64,000 nucleotides of DNA from Geobacteraceae bacterium (GCA_028683555.1 JAQUHN010000003.1:1-64000), one strand, 5' to 3'; positions 17,143-26,691 are shown, counted from the first letter of the stretch. The notes: generated by a model from the letters alone, not told the origin. Numbers and translations are program-made.

Positions 17143-18282
17143 TCAGCGCAACATACCCAACAGTTCCTCACCAAGCACGCTTTTCTGCCATCGACGCAGC
17201 ACCGGCACGGCATCCAGCCCGTTCAGATCGCAGGGAACCTCCTTTGCCAGGGTTTCCAGCAAGGCATTGTTGACCAGGATTCCCGCATCAATGCCGAGAG
17301 CAAGGGCCTTTTTCTCCCGCCACCGCTTCAGCCGCTTCAACCGTTCTTCCCTGGCGGCGTCCCTTTCGGGTCGCAGCGGCCGGGCGATAAAGGGCAGCAG
17401 CTCCTCCGGGATCGAACACCCTTCCGCCACCGCTTTCAGAATGTCCCTGCCATAGCGCTCAACGGAGCGGGCCGGCAACCCCGGTATGCCGCTCAAATCC
17501 TGGACGGTGAGCGGTTTTTTCTCCGCCAACTCCCGCATGGTCTCGTTGGACAGCACCTTGAATGGCGGACGGTCGGCAAGCCGAGCCTTATCATCCCGAA
17601 AACGAAGCAGCGCATCAAGAACGGCAAGCGACCGCCGATCCATCCTGCTGGCTCCCTTGAAACGGACATACAACGGCTCACCCTCCCGATCGGCCGCCCG
17701 CACCTCGGAGAGCAGCACACACTCTTCCTCAACCCAGGAAATCCTGCCTCGCGCCACCAGTTCCTCTTCAAGTTGGCGATAGAGCGCAACAAGGCACGAG
17801 GTGTCCGCCGCCGCATAGGCTATCATTCCGGAATCCAGCGGCCTTTTGCTCCAGTCCGCCTTCTGGTAACGCTTATCCAGCTCGACACCAAAGCGCTTTC
17901 GCAATACCGCGGCCAAGCCGACTTCCTTCTCGCCGAGAAGCTGACAGGCAATCATGGTGTCGAACAGGTTATGGACACTGAGAGAGAAGTCCCGGTAAAG
18001 AGAGCGGATATCGTAATCGGCGCCATGAAAAACCTTGCGAATTGCAGGATTTTCCAGCAGCACGGCCAGAGGGGAAAGATCCGGAACCGCAAGCGGATCG
18101 ACCAGGAATACTTCCCGGGACGCGGCTATCTGTATCAGACAGACTTTTTCCCGATAATGGTGCAGAGAATCAGCCTCAAGGTCGAAAGCAAGTACCGTCT
18201 CCCCGGCAAGCTTTTCCACAAGTCGCAGCAGAGCTTCCCGCGACTCTATCATTTTCGGTCTAATAACATGGTGCTGTTTCAT
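17143..18282 (-). CDS. rnd: Ribonuclease D (3'-5' exoribonuclease)
   Basis: A 379-residue DEDD-type exonuclease involved in RNA 3'-end maturation. Exo I is VLAFDLEADSLHHY, Exo II HGADYDIRSLYRDF, and Exo III YAAADTSCLVALY with the DEDDy tyrosine. One or two HRDC domains follow (DRRSLAVLDALLRFRD; AVAEGCSIPEELLPFIARPL). I chose the ATG at 18282 because GGAAGGA precedes it; an upstream GTG at 18300 is also possible. It is convergent with the zinc-ribbon gene and about 70 bp downstream of mqnC on the same strand. Confidence 0.93.
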   Translation of the reverse strand: MKQHHVIRPKMIESREALLRLVEKLAGETVLAFDLEADSLHHYREKVCLIQIAASREVFLVDPLAVPDLSPLAVLLENPAIRKVFHGADYDIRSLYRDFSLSVHNLFDTMIACQLLGEKEVGLAAVLRKRFGVELDKRYQKADWSKRPLDSGMIAYAAADTSCLVALYRQLEEELVARGRISWVEEECVLLSEVRAADREGEPLYVRFKGASRMDRRSLAVLDALLRFRDDKARLADRPPFKVLSNETMRELAEKKPLTVQDLSGIPGLPARSVERYGRDILKAVAEGCSIPEELLPFIARPLRPERDAAREERLKRLKRWREKKALALGIDAGILVNNALLETLAKEVPCDLNGLDAVPVLRRWQKSVLGEELLGMLR

Positions 18283-18351
18283 TATGTCCTTCCCCGCCAC
18301 ACCGTATCGTCACGTGGGGAAGCGTGATGCTCCCACCCGACAGCGGCGGTT

Positions 18352-19425
18352 TCAATAGAATTGTACAATTTCATAGCCGGTAGTACGCTGGGCCGGCGCA
18401 AACCCGGCAGACCTGATCAGGGCAACCAGCTCTTCCCGGGTGATGCGAAATGAACATCCTGCCGCAGCCACGACATTCTCCTCCAGCATCGTTCCACCAA
18501 GATCGTTGGCACCGAAAAAAAGCGCTACCTGGGCAAGTTTGGCCCCTTGGGTAACCCAGCTTGCCTGAATGTTGGGAATCGTATCGAGGACGATTCTTGA
18601 CAGGGCAAGCACTTTCAGGTACTCGGCTCCGGTAGCGGCAACGCCCCCCAATTCGGTATTGCCCGGCTGATACGTCCACGGGATAAACGCAGTAAACGTC
18701 CCTCCCTGCTGCTGGAGTTCCCTGATGCGAAAGAGATGTTCCACAATGTCCTCGGGCCGTTCCCGGCTACCGAACATCATGGTCGCGGTGGTGGGAAGCC
18801 CCTGGCGGGCAGCTTCGCGCATCACCGCCGCCCACTCTTCCCAACCAATCTTGTCCGGTGAGATCTCCGAGCGAACCCGGTCGACGAGAATTTCGGCGCC
18901 ACCGCCGGGAATCGAACCGAGCCCGGCCTCCTTGAGACGGCGAATGGTTTCCGCCAGGGTCAGGCCGGATATGCCGGCAATGTGGCTTATCTCGGCGGGC
19001 GAAAGGGAGTGGTTGCGGATCCCCGGAAAACGCTCGCTGATTCCGCGAAACAGCTCCTCGAAAAACTCTATGCCCAGCCGGGGATGAAGCCCCCCCTGCA
19101 TCAGCAGCTGAGTTCCACCCTGCGCCGCCAATTCCTCGACCTTGCGGTAGATCTCCTCGCGGGACAGCAGGAAAGCGCCGGCCGCCCCCTCATCCCGGTA
19201 GAACGCGCAAAACCTGCACCGGGAGACGCAGATATTGGTGTAGTTCACGTTCCGGTCAACGACGAAGGTCACGATCTTGCCCGGATGGAGCCGGCGGCGG
19301 ATCCGGTCGGCAAGTTTCCCGACGGCCAGGAGATCGGCCTCCTCGAGGATCCGGAGGGCGTCCTGCCTGTCCAGCGGAATTCCGCTTTCAAGGCGCTCCG
19401 CGCATTTTTGCAGCAACGAATGCAC
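18352..19425 (-). CDS. mqnC: Cyclic dehypoxanthinyl futalosine synthase (radical SAM)
   Basis: A 357-residue radical SAM enzyme that cyclises dehypoxanthine futalosine in the futalosine menaquinone pathway. The cluster motif is NYTNICVSRCRFCAFYRD (CxxxCxxC), followed by LMQGGLHPRLGIEFF and IPGGGAEILVDRVR. The frame extends upstream to a TTG at 19515 that overlaps the mqnE stop. The GTG at 19425 is preferred: it has AGGGGAGA 5 bases upstream and gives the family-typical N-terminus (HSLLQKCAERLESGIPL). It is paralogous to the neighbouring mqnE and is the last gene of the menaquinone run. Confidence 0.93.
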   Translation of the reverse strand: MHSLLQKCAERLESGIPLDRQDALRILEEADLLAVGKLADRIRRRLHPGKIVTFVVDRNVNYTNICVSRCRFCAFYRDEGAAGAFLLSREEIYRKVEELAAQGGTQLLMQGGLHPRLGIEFFEELFRGISERFPGIRNHSLSPAEISHIAGISGLTLAETIRRLKEAGLGSIPGGGAEILVDRVRSEISPDKIGWEEWAAVMREAARQGLPTTATMMFGSRERPEDIVEHLFRIRELQQQGGTFTAFIPWTYQPGNTELGGVAATGAEYLKVLALSRIVLDTIPNIQASWVTQGAKLAQVALFFGANDLGGTMLEENVVAAAGCSFRITREELVALIRSAGFAPAQRTTGYEIVQFY

Positions 19426-19511
19426 TGGTCTCCCCTCTCCCGAACAGAATCCTGCAACCTTCATTGGCGCGGCGCCCGGCAAATCCTGGCCGAACTCCAG
19501 CCGCGCAGCGA

Positions 19512-20594
19512 TCAATGACGCCGGATCTCCCGGTAGAGGGAATCCCGTTCCACCGGTTCTCGCCCCGCCCGCCTGATCAGTCGCAGGATTTCGCCCCGGG
19601 TCATGCCCCGCGGTGATTCGGCCCCGGCCTCGTGACCGATCCGCTCGTCCACCACCGTGCCGTCCAGATCATTGGCGCCAAAGGCAAGCGCCACCTGGGC
19701 GATTTTTTCGCCGAGCAGCACCCAATATGCCTTGATGTTGCTGAAATTGTCCAGGTAGAGTCGGGCCACGGCGATCGTCTTAAGGTCATCGACCCCGCCG
19801 GACCGCAGTTCCCGACCAAACTGCAGCGACGTATTCCCCGGCTGAAAAGAAAGCGGAATGAATGCCTGAAAGCCGCCGGTCCGATCCTGCAGATCCCGCA
19901 ACCGGGCAAGGTGATCGACCCGGTCGGAAAAGTTCTCCAGATGACCATAGAGCATGGTCGCATTGGAGCGGAGTCCGCAACCGTGCGCCTCTTCCATGAC
20001 CTGCAGCCACCGGTCGCCGGAAATTTTTTCTGCGCAGATTTCCGTCCTGACCGATGGCGCAAAGATTTCCGCTCCGCCGCCGGGCAGCGAGTCGAGCCCC
20101 GACTCCCTGAGGCTGAGCAGTACCTCCCGCACCGAAAGACCGCTGATGCGGGAAAAATGGTCGATTTCCACGGCAGTGAAGGCCTTTAGATGAAGATCGG
20201 TGGACAGCGCCTTCACTGTCCGGAGCATCTCACCGTAAAACGGAAAGGGCAGCTCCGGATGGAGTCCGCCAACCATGTGGATCTCCGTGGCGCCCTGCCG
20301 GAGGGCCTCCTCGGCACGGGAACGGATTTCCTCGAGTCCCAGCAGATAGCCACCCGCCTCGGCCGAATCACGGCGAAAGGCACAGAAACGACAGCGGTTG
20401 GCGCAGATGTTGGAATAGTTTATATGCCGGTTCACGTTATAGAAAACGCGACGACCGTTCTTCCTGGCGTTTGCATACGCCGCCAATTCGCCGATCTCAA
20501 GCAAATCCTCCGATTCGAACAGAAACAGGGCATCGGCATCGCTGAGTCGCGCCCCGTCCCGAACTTTGGCAGCAATAGCTGCAAGGGAACTCAT
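19512..20594 (-). CDS. mqnE: Aminofutalosine synthase (radical SAM)
   Basis: A 360-residue radical SAM enzyme that joins 3-enolpyruvylbenzoate and SAM into aminofutalosine. The cluster motif is NYSNICANRCRFCAF, followed by IHMVGGLHPELPFPFYGEML and LPGGGAEIFAPSVR. The MVGGLHP form separates it from MqnC (MQGGLHP). The ATG at 20594 overlaps the ubiX stop in ATGA. With mqnC downstream and the prenyltransferase upstream, it shows that menaquinone is made by the futalosine route. mqnA, mqnB/D and mqnK/L equivalents are not in the window. Confidence 0.94.
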   Translation of the reverse strand: MSSLAAIAAKVRDGARLSDADALFLFESEDLLEIGELAAYANARKNGRRVFYNVNRHINYSNICANRCRFCAFRRDSAEAGGYLLGLEEIRSRAEEALRQGATEIHMVGGLHPELPFPFYGEMLRTVKALSTDLHLKAFTAVEIDHFSRISGLSVREVLLSLRESGLDSLPGGGAEIFAPSVRTEICAEKISGDRWLQVMEEAHGCGLRSNATMLYGHLENFSDRVDHLARLRDLQDRTGGFQAFIPLSFQPGNTSLQFGRELRSGGVDDLKTIAVARLYLDNFSNIKAYWVLLGEKIAQVALAFGANDLDGTVVDERIGHEAGAESPRGMTRGEILRLIRRAGREPVERDSLYREIRRH

Positions 20595-21199
20595 CGGTCC
20601 ACCGTTGGATTCCACGGTCGGTAGAGGCGATGTTCGATAAGGAGCGCCTCCAGCACTTTGCCGACCACGAAGTCAACCATGTGCTCAACGGTACCGGGAG
20701 CATGATAGAACGCAGGCATGGCCGGCACTATCCTGGTTCCCATACGAGCCAGTTTCAGCATGTTTTCCAGATGGATCTCGGAAAGCGGGGTCTCCCTCGG
20801 CACCAGCACCAGCGGGCGTTTCTCCTTGAGCATAACATCGGCGGATCTCTCCAGCAGGTTCCCGGAATTGCCGCAGGCTATCCTGGCAAGGGTCCCCATG
20901 CTGCAGGGGCACACGACCATCGCATCGGCGGCCGATGAACCGCTGGCAACAGGGGCAAGCAGGTTGTCACCGGCATAATAGCGGAGTCGGCTCTCGGGCA
21001 CCTGGAAGCGCTCACGCAGCCGGGCGGCAACCTCCTGTTCGGTCCCGCTCCAGTGGAGACCCGCCTCGGCCTCGAGAACACTGAAACCGGCCAGGCTAAC
21101 CAGGAGGATGACGTCATGGCTCGCTGCCAGCAGCTCTTCGCAGAGGCGAAGACCATACTGGACTCCGGAGGCGCCGGTTATTGCCAGAATGATTCGCAT
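20591..21199 (-). CDS. ubiX: Flavin prenyltransferase UbiX
   Basis: A 202-residue UbiX/Pad1-type enzyme that prenylates FMN to make the prFMN cofactor used by UbiD-type decarboxylases, here presumably the one in the menaquinone pathway. Motifs: MRIILAITGASGVQYGLRL, VVCPCSMGTLARIACG, LVLVPRETPLSEIHLENML and MPAFYHAP. The ATG at 21199 follows GGAAGGAG; upstream codons are not conserved. It overlaps mqnE and lies 88 bp after the prenyltransferase gene. Confidence 0.95.
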   Translation of the reverse strand: MRIILAITGASGVQYGLRLCEELLAASHDVILLVSLAGFSVLEAEAGLHWSGTEQEVAARLRERFQVPESRLRYYAGDNLLAPVASGSSAADAMVVCPCSMGTLARIACGNSGNLLERSADVMLKEKRPLVLVPRETPLSEIHLENMLKLARMGTRIVPAMPAFYHAPGTVEHMVDFVVGKVLEALLIEHRLYRPWNPTVDR

Positions 21200-21287
21200 A
21201 GTCTCCTTCCACCAGGTTTCGCCCCGTCTCTTCCGTAGAATTAAAGAGGAGAAAAACACCGGGAAGCCAGTGAGTCAACTTCAGCCG

Positions 21288-22172
21288 TTACCGGAACAAT
21301 ACATCGCCCAGGGTAAAGAAAAAAACCGTGATACTGATATAGCCGTTCATCGTAAAAAAAGCCGCGTCCAGTTTCGCCAGGTCGCCATCCTTCACCAGCC
21401 AGTGCTCATATGACAAAAGCAGTACGGCAATACAGACGCCCGCGAGATAGGCAATTCCGAGCCCGGCAGCAACAGCAAGAAAAAGCAGCATGACACAGGT
21501 AACGACGTGGAACAGGCGGGCCGTCAGCAGTGCACCTCTTGCACCGAACCGCGCCGGAATGGAGCAGAGACCGGCTGAGCGGTCGAATTCCAGGTCCTGC
21601 AAGGCATACAGGATATCGAACCCGGCAACCCAAAACAGCACTGCCACCCCAAGGATAAATGGCGAGAGTTCCACACTGCCCCGGACAGCTATCCATGCTC
21701 CGACCGGAGCCACGGCAAGACAGAGGCCGAGTACCACGTGACTCAGGGCGGTAAATCTCTTGCAATAGGAATAAACCACCAGTAAAAAGAGGGCCAGAGG
21801 CGAAAGGATGAAGCAGAGGTGATTCAGTCGGTACGCCGCCACAAAAAAAAGGATCACGGCTGCGCCACTGCAGAGGAAGACCGTATTTTTTCCCAGGAGT
21901 CCGGCCGGGATCGCCCGACCGCAGGTGCGCGGATTAGCCCGGTCAAGCTCCGCGTCTATCAAGCGATTCAGTCCCATTGCCGCGGTTCTTGCTCCGACCA
22001 TCGCCATCAGTATCCAGAATGCCTGATAGAGCGAAGGAAGGCCCGAGGCGGCGAGCACCGCACCGGTAAAGGCGAAGGGAAGGGCAAAGACCGTATGGGA
22101 AAATTTTATCGTTTCCAAAAACGTTCGGAGCGTCCCAAGAACCCCCAGCGGCTGTTTCACCACCGCTCCCAT
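21288..22172 (-). CDS. mqnP: UbiA-family prenyltransferase, probable menaquinone MqnP
   Basis: A 294-residue integral membrane prenyltransferase with about eight or nine predicted helices. The two Asp-rich prenyl-diphosphate motifs are present: NRLIDAELDRANPRT and DILYALQDLEFDRSAG. The family attaches polyprenyl tails to aromatic acids. Because mqnE and mqnC follow, the substrate is probably 1,4-dihydroxy-6-naphthoate rather than 4-hydroxybenzoate; this is inference from context. The ATG at 22172 has GAGGGAGGAAAA upstream. It is the first gene of the run mqnP-ubiX-mqnE-mqnC. Confidence 0.9.
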   Translation of the reverse strand: MGAVVKQPLGVLGTLRTFLETIKFSHTVFALPFAFTGAVLAASGLPSLYQAFWILMAMVGARTAAMGLNRLIDAELDRANPRTCGRAIPAGLLGKNTVFLCSGAAVILFFVAAYRLNHLCFILSPLALFLLVVYSYCKRFTALSHVVLGLCLAVAPVGAWIAVRGSVELSPFILGVAVLFWVAGFDILYALQDLEFDRSAGLCSIPARFGARGALLTARLFHVVTCVMLLFLAVAAGLGIAYLAGVCIAVLLLSYEHWLVKDGDLAKLDAAFFTMNGYISITVFFFTLGDVLFR

Positions 22173-22479
22173 GCCGATTTTCCTCCCTCTTTCATTGTTC
22201 CATGGCCAGCCACTGCCAGGTCAGGGAACGACTGGTGCAGAAAGCTGTCTGCCGTGGTGCGCCGTGCATCCGGCCTGACGGGTAAAGCTTCTCAACAGGC
22301 GGCAATAGCGGGAGCGCGAATCCAGCCCTGGTGAAACCCTTGCAACGAGGACGGCTCCCGGCATTTCAGCTTCACCGGAAGATGCCCTGCTCCCCAAGGT
22401 ATTTTTACTTATCCTTCATTTTTGTATCACTTCAGGGGGGCTTCTGACAACGCTTTTATTCCTGTTGAATCAACTGCCG

Positions 22480-22506
22480 AACTACATTAGTGTGGTAATG
22501 ATAGTT
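22480..22506. promoter_or_regulatory. Imperfect palindrome, possible metal-regulator site
   Basis: AACTACATTA and TAATGATAGTT flank GTGTGG, giving dyad symmetry with one extra base. It lies about 75 bp upstream of the znuA promoter. A Zur/Fur-type regulator is plausible for a zinc importer, but the match to a known box is weak. Confidence 0.3.
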
Positions 22507-22581
22507 GTTTTTTGGTACTAAAGAAAAGTTCAGACACGGCGCATTCATGAATCTCGCGCAATGCACCATCGCCAGCAGCGT

Positions 22582-22609
22582 TTGACAAGAACTTATTCGG
22601 TTCTATGCT
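22582..22609 (+). promoter_or_regulatory. Sigma70-type promoter of the znuACB operon
   Basis: A perfect -35 TTGACA (22582-22587), a 16-bp spacer, and -10 TATGCT (22604-22609), about 90 bp upstream of the znuA GTG start. Confidence 0.65.
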
Positions 22610-22699
22610 TTTGAAAACAAACCAATCCAACCGATTGCCGATGGTCCCGGGATCTCGTCCGATCCGAGCAGATCACTATCGCCAAAAACGGGGTGTGCT

Positions 22700-23659
22700 G
22701 TGAAAAGAATTTCCGCAGGGGTGCTTGTCTGCCTGATACTGTTTCTGTGCCTTTCCTGCAAAAAAGACGCGGTCGAAACCGGAACACCCGGCAAAATACG
22801 GGTTGTCGTCTCCCTTTTCCCCCTCTATGATTTTACCCGAACCATCGGCGGCGACAAGGTGGAGGTATCCCTGCTGCTCCCTCCCGGCCTGGAAGCACAC
22901 AGCTTCGAGCCGAAACCCGACGACATCATCAGGGCAAACAAAGCCGATCTCTTCATCTACACGAACCGCTATATGGAGCCTTGGGCCGAGGACATCATCG
23001 ACGGGCTCGACACCCGCAAAACCTTGGTAGTTGACGCAAGCCGGGGCGTGCATTTCCTCCAAGCGGGGCGCAGCATCGAACACAACCACGCAGCGGAAAA
23101 CCATGGCCGGCAGACAAATGCCGGTGAAGGAATGGATCCGCACATCTGGCTCGACTTTGATAACGCCCGGATCATGATCGACAATATCCTGTCCGGCCTC
23201 GTTGCCAAAGATCCGGCCCACCGCGACTACTACACTGCCAATGCCAAGGCCTACCAGGAACAGCTCCGGGAACTGGACGACCGGTACCGCACCGGGTTGT
23301 CGCACTGCGCCAAGCGCATTTTTCTCCACGGCGGACACTTCGCCTTCGGCTACCTGGCCAACCGGTACGGGCTCAGGTACGAATCAGCCTATGCCGTCAG
23401 CGCCAATGCCGAACCGTCACCGACAAAAATCGCCCGACTCATCCGCCAGATACGTGCGAACAGACTGCACCATATCTACACCGAGGAACTGGTTGAACCG
23501 AGAATTGCCGAAACCCTTTCCCGGGAAACCGGCGTGACTATCCTCAAGCTGCACGGAGCGCACAATATCAGCAAGGACGAGCTGGCCGGCGGCGCCATCT
23601 TCCTTTCCCTCATGGAGCAGAACTTGACAAGTCTCCGGATCGGATTGCAATGCAAATAG
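22700..23659 (+). CDS. znuA: Zinc/manganese ABC transporter substrate-binding lipoprotein (ZnuA-like)
   Basis: A 319-residue cluster A-I metal-binding protein. It starts with GTG and has a lipoprotein signal (CLILFLCLSCKKD, lipobox LCLSC). Metal ligands can be picked out: His in GLEAHSFEPKPDD, His in MDPHIWLDFDNA, His in FLHGGHFAFGYLANRYGL, and a late acidic residue. A short His-rich loop (EHNHAAENHG) suggests zinc. It overlaps the ATPase gene by 10 bp and the permease follows, so the set is a complete importer. Manganese cannot be excluded. Confidence 0.9.
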   Translation: MKRISAGVLVCLILFLCLSCKKDAVETGTPGKIRVVVSLFPLYDFTRTIGGDKVEVSLLLPPGLEAHSFEPKPDDIIRANKADLFIYTNRYMEPWAEDIIDGLDTRKTLVVDASRGVHFLQAGRSIEHNHAAENHGRQTNAGEGMDPHIWLDFDNARIMIDNILSGLVAKDPAHRDYYTANAKAYQEQLRELDDRYRTGLSHCAKRIFLHGGHFAFGYLANRYGLRYESAYAVSANAEPSPTKIARLIRQIRANRLHHIYTEELVEPRIAETLSRETGVTILKLHGAHNISKDELAGGAIFLSLMEQNLTSLRIGLQCK

Positions 23660-24402
23660 ACATCATCTCCATAAAAGGCCTCTGCTTCTCGTATCAGGGC
23701 AATGAAGTACTGCACGACATAACCTGTGCCATCAAAGCAGGCGATTATGTGGGGGTCGTGGGTCCCAACGGTTCCGGCAAGAGCACCCTGATGCGCTGCC
23801 TGCTGGGACTCAATCGGGTGGATACGGGCACCATCGAACTGTTCGGCGCTCCCCAGGCAGCCTTCACCGCCTGGGAGCGGATCGGCTTTCTGCCGCAGGC
23901 ACTGCAGCTGTTCAACCCGAATTTTCCCGCCACGGTCGAAGAGATCGTCAGGCTCGGCCGTCTGTCCAGAAAACGCTTTCCGCGCCGTTTCGATTCCACC
24001 GACACCACCGCCACAACCCGAGCGCTGGAAGTGATGGGAATATCCTCCATCAGAGACAAGCTGATAGGTGAACTCTCTGGCGGATTGCGCCAACGGGCAC
24101 TCCTGGCAAGGGCACTGGTCAACGAACCCGACATCCTTATCCTTGACGAACCGACCACCGCGCTCGATCCCGAAACCCGCGAAAGCTTTTACGCAACCCT
24201 GCAGGACTTGAACAGCAACAGCGGCACGACCGTCCTCCTGGTAACTCACGACTCTGCAACAGTGGGCATCTATGCATCAAAACTCCTCTACCTGGACAAG
24301 AAGCTGATTTTTTACGGAAGTTTCGAGGAGTTCTGCCAGTCTTCCAGCATGACGGAAGTTTTCGGACCCCACAGTCAACACCTCATCTGCCGCAGGCACT
24401 GA
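23650..24402 (+). CDS. znuC: Metal ABC transporter ATP-binding protein (ZnuC-like)
   Basis: A 250-residue ABC ATPase energising zinc import. Walker A is GPNGSGKSTL, the Q-loop lies in GFLPQALQ, the signature is LSGGLRQRALLARAL, Walker B is PDILILDEPTTALD and the switch His is in LLVTHDS. It overlaps znuA by 10 bp and is followed after 12 bp by the permease. Confidence 0.93.
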   Translation: MQIDIISIKGLCFSYQGNEVLHDITCAIKAGDYVGVVGPNGSGKSTLMRCLLGLNRVDTGTIELFGAPQAAFTAWERIGFLPQALQLFNPNFPATVEEIVRLGRLSRKRFPRRFDSTDTTATTRALEVMGISSIRDKLIGELSGGLRQRALLARALVNEPDILILDEPTTALDPETRESFYATLQDLNSNSGTTVLLVTHDSATVGIYASKLLYLDKKLIFYGSFEEFCQSSSMTEVFGPHSQHLICRRH

Positions 24403-24414
24403 AAGGGAACTTGA

Positions 24415-25233
24415 GTGAATCTGACCGACATCATCCACTATGCCTTTCTCCAGCGGGCTATCCTGGCAGGAACCCTGATTGCGGTCCTTTGTTCGGTGCT
24501 CGGCGTTTTTCTTGTCCTGCGCAGGCTCTCCCTGATCGGCGACGGGCTCGCCCATGTGACCTTCGGCAGCGTTGCCCTGGCCCTGCTGTTCCGCTTCCAG
24601 TCCGTCTATACCGCCATAGCAGCGATCCCTTGTGTGCTTCTTTCCGCCCTCGGCATTTTAAAAATCGCCGAAAAAGCCCGCATCTACGGCGATGCAGCGA
24701 TCGGCATCGTCTCTTCCCTGGGTATCGCCTCCGGCATTCTGCTGGCAAGCCTGGCCGGCGGCTTCAATGTAGACCTTTTCAGCTACCTGTTCGGCAACAT
24801 TCTCTCCATCAGTCCTGCGGAACTGCTGGTCACGGCGGCGCTGTTCGTAATCGTGCTGCTGGCGGTGACCTTTCTTTACAACGATCTTTTCGCCATCACC
24901 TTCGATGAGGAACTGGCCGAAACCTCCGGCATACGGGTCGATCGCATCAACGCGATCCTCGTCCTGCTGACCGCCCTCACGGTGGTGCTGGCCATGAAGG
25001 TCGTCGGCATCATGCTGATCTCCGCACTGCTGATTCTGCCTGCCGTTTCCGCCCTGCAACTGGCCCGTGGATTCAAGACCGCCATCATCCTCTCTGTCTG
25101 CCTCGGAGTAACCTCCGTGGTCGGTGGAATCTTTGCCTCTTTCATCCTCAATCTGCCCACCGGCGCAACCATCATCATCATCAACTTTTTCCTGTTCGCA
25201 ACCGCCTTTTTCGTCAGGAAACTGCTCCGCTGA
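24415..25233 (+). CDS. znuB: Metal ABC transporter permease (ZnuB-like)
   Basis: A 272-residue ABC-3 family permease with about eight or nine membrane helices. It opens with MNLTDIIHYAFLQRAILAGT and has LSLIGDGLAHVTFGSVAL, the conserved loop of this family, and VVGIMLISALLILPAVSALQLA near the C-terminus. The start is GTG at 24415, just after the ATPase stop. It completes the znuACB importer. Confidence 0.93.
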   Translation: MNLTDIIHYAFLQRAILAGTLIAVLCSVLGVFLVLRRLSLIGDGLAHVTFGSVALALLFRFQSVYTAIAAIPCVLLSALGILKIAEKARIYGDAAIGIVSSLGIASGILLASLAGGFNVDLFSYLFGNILSISPAELLVTAALFVIVLLAVTFLYNDLFAITFDEELAETSGIRVDRINAILVLLTALTVVLAMKVVGIMLISALLILPAVSALQLARGFKTAIILSVCLGVTSVVGGIFASFILNLPTGATIIIINFFLFATAFFVRKLLR

Positions 25234-25332
25234 TTCGACACCACCCCTGCAACAACCTCCTTCCCGCCCTGGTTGACAGGCCCTGCGAATAGGAATACTA
25301 TCGCCGGACACTCCTAGCGAAGGGAAGCATGC

Positions 25333-26691
25333 GTGAAAGAAAAGACTGTCTATACCTGCCAGAAATGCGGCTACCAGTCCCCCAAGTGGCTTGGCAAGTG
25401 TCCCGATTGCAACTCCTGGAATACCCTGGTCGAAGAACTCCAGTTCCGCAAGGATACCCGTTCCAGTGAATCGGGAACCGCAACCGTACCGACCCCGATC
25501 GGCGAAGTGGCCGGCGAAACGGAAGACCGCTTTTCCTGCGGAATTTCCGAATTCGACCGGGTGCTCGGCGGCGGTGTTGTCGCCGGGTCGCTCGTTTTGA
25601 TCGGCGGAGACCCCGGCATCGGCAAATCAACCCTCATGCTCCAGGCAATGGATCATCTGGCCCAGCGACGCGGCAAAGTGCTGTATGTCTCGGGGGAGGA
25701 GTCAGCGCGCCAGACCAGGATGCGGGGTGAACGGCTCCATGTTGCAGCCCGGGAACTGTTCATACTGGCCGAGAACTCCCTGGAAAAAATCATTTCCCAC
25801 CTGAACCGGCTTACCCCGCAGGTGCTGGTGGTGGATTCGATCCAAACCGTGTTCACCTCCTCGCTGGAGTCCGCCCCGGGAACCGTCAGCCAGGTACGCG
25901 AAACCGCCGGAAAACTGATGATGCTTGCCAAGAGCAGCGGCATACCGGTATTTCTCGTCGGACATGTAACCAAGGACGGCTCCATCGCCGGACCGCGGGT
26001 CCTTGAACATATGGTCGATACAGTTCTCTATTTCGAGGGCGATACCGGCCACCCCTACCGGATCCTGCGGGCCATCAAAAACCGCTACGGATCCACCAAC
26101 GAAATCGGCGTTTTTGAAATGGGCGAAGAGGGCCTGCGCGAGGTCACCAACCCGTCCGAACTCTTTCTTTCCGAGCGGCCCCTCGGTGTTTCCGGCTCGG
26201 TGGTGGCGGCCACCATCGAGGGAAGCCGGCCGCTGCTGGTGGAACTCCAGGCACTTGTCACCTCGTCCTCCTACGGCGTTCCCCGACGGACCACCATCGG
26301 GGTCGATCACAATCGCCTGGCGCTGCTGGTAGCGGTACTGGAAAAAAAGGTCGGGCTTACCATGGCGGGACAGGATATCTTCCTCAACGTGGTGGGCGGG
26401 GTAAAACTGAGTGAACCAGCGGCCGACCTGGGTATTGTCGCCGCCGTTGCGTCGAGTCATCTCGATCGGAGCATCACGCCCCGCACCATGGTGGTCGGCG
26501 AAGTTGGGCTGGCCGGTGAAGTGCGCGCCATAAGCCACCCGGAGGTCCGGGTCAGGGAAGCCGCCAAACTGGGGTTCTCCCGCTGCATTCTTCCCGCCGG
26601 CAGCCTGAAGCATGTCCGGAGCGGCGATGTGGAGCTGATCGGCGTTTCTTCGGTGGAGGAAACTTTGGAGAATCTCTTTCTTCCCGCTTGA
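25333..26691 (+). CDS. radA: DNA repair protein RadA
   Basis: A 452-residue RecA-like branch-migration ATPase that processes recombination intermediates. It has an N-terminal C4 zinc finger (YTCQKCGYQSPKWLGKCPDC), Walker A GGDPGIGKSTL, Walker B-like VLVVDSIQTVF, the RadA-specific KNRYG motif (IKNRYGSTNEIGVFEM) and a C-terminal Lon-protease-like domain (DIFLNVVGGVKLSEPAADLG). Length is standard. It starts with GTG, with GAAGGGAAG upstream. It stands 99 bp after znuB and has no obvious functional link to it. Confidence 0.95.
   Translation: MKEKTVYTCQKCGYQSPKWLGKCPDCNSWNTLVEELQFRKDTRSSESGTATVPTPIGEVAGETEDRFSCGISEFDRVLGGGVVAGSLVLIGGDPGIGKSTLMLQAMDHLAQRRGKVLYVSGEESARQTRMRGERLHVAARELFILAENSLEKIISHLNRLTPQVLVVDSIQTVFTSSLESAPGTVSQVRETAGKLMMLAKSSGIPVFLVGHVTKDGSIAGPRVLEHMVDTVLYFEGDTGHPYRILRAIKNRYGSTNEIGVFEMGEEGLREVTNPSELFLSERPLGVSGSVVAATIEGSRPLLVELQALVTSSSYGVPRRTTIGVDHNRLALLVAVLEKKVGLTMAGQDIFLNVVGGVKLSEPAADLGIVAAVASSHLDRSITPRTMVVGEVGLAGEVRAISHPEVRVREAAKLGFSRCILPAGSLKHVRSGDVELIGVSSVEETLENLFLPA

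Larger units (their letters stand above)
22173..22699. other. Divergent intergenic region between mqnP and znuA
   Basis: About 530 bp carrying the promoters of two divergent operons. A sigma70-type promoter and an imperfect palindrome facing znuA are listed separately. The part nearest mqnP (22200-22400) is GC-rich with several small hairpins; no riboswitch consensus was recognised. Confidence 0.5.

Noticed and set aside
22593-22794. Two overlapping minus-strand small frames before znuA
   Set aside because: They run antisense across the znuA promoter and start codon and have no RBS or conserved sequence.
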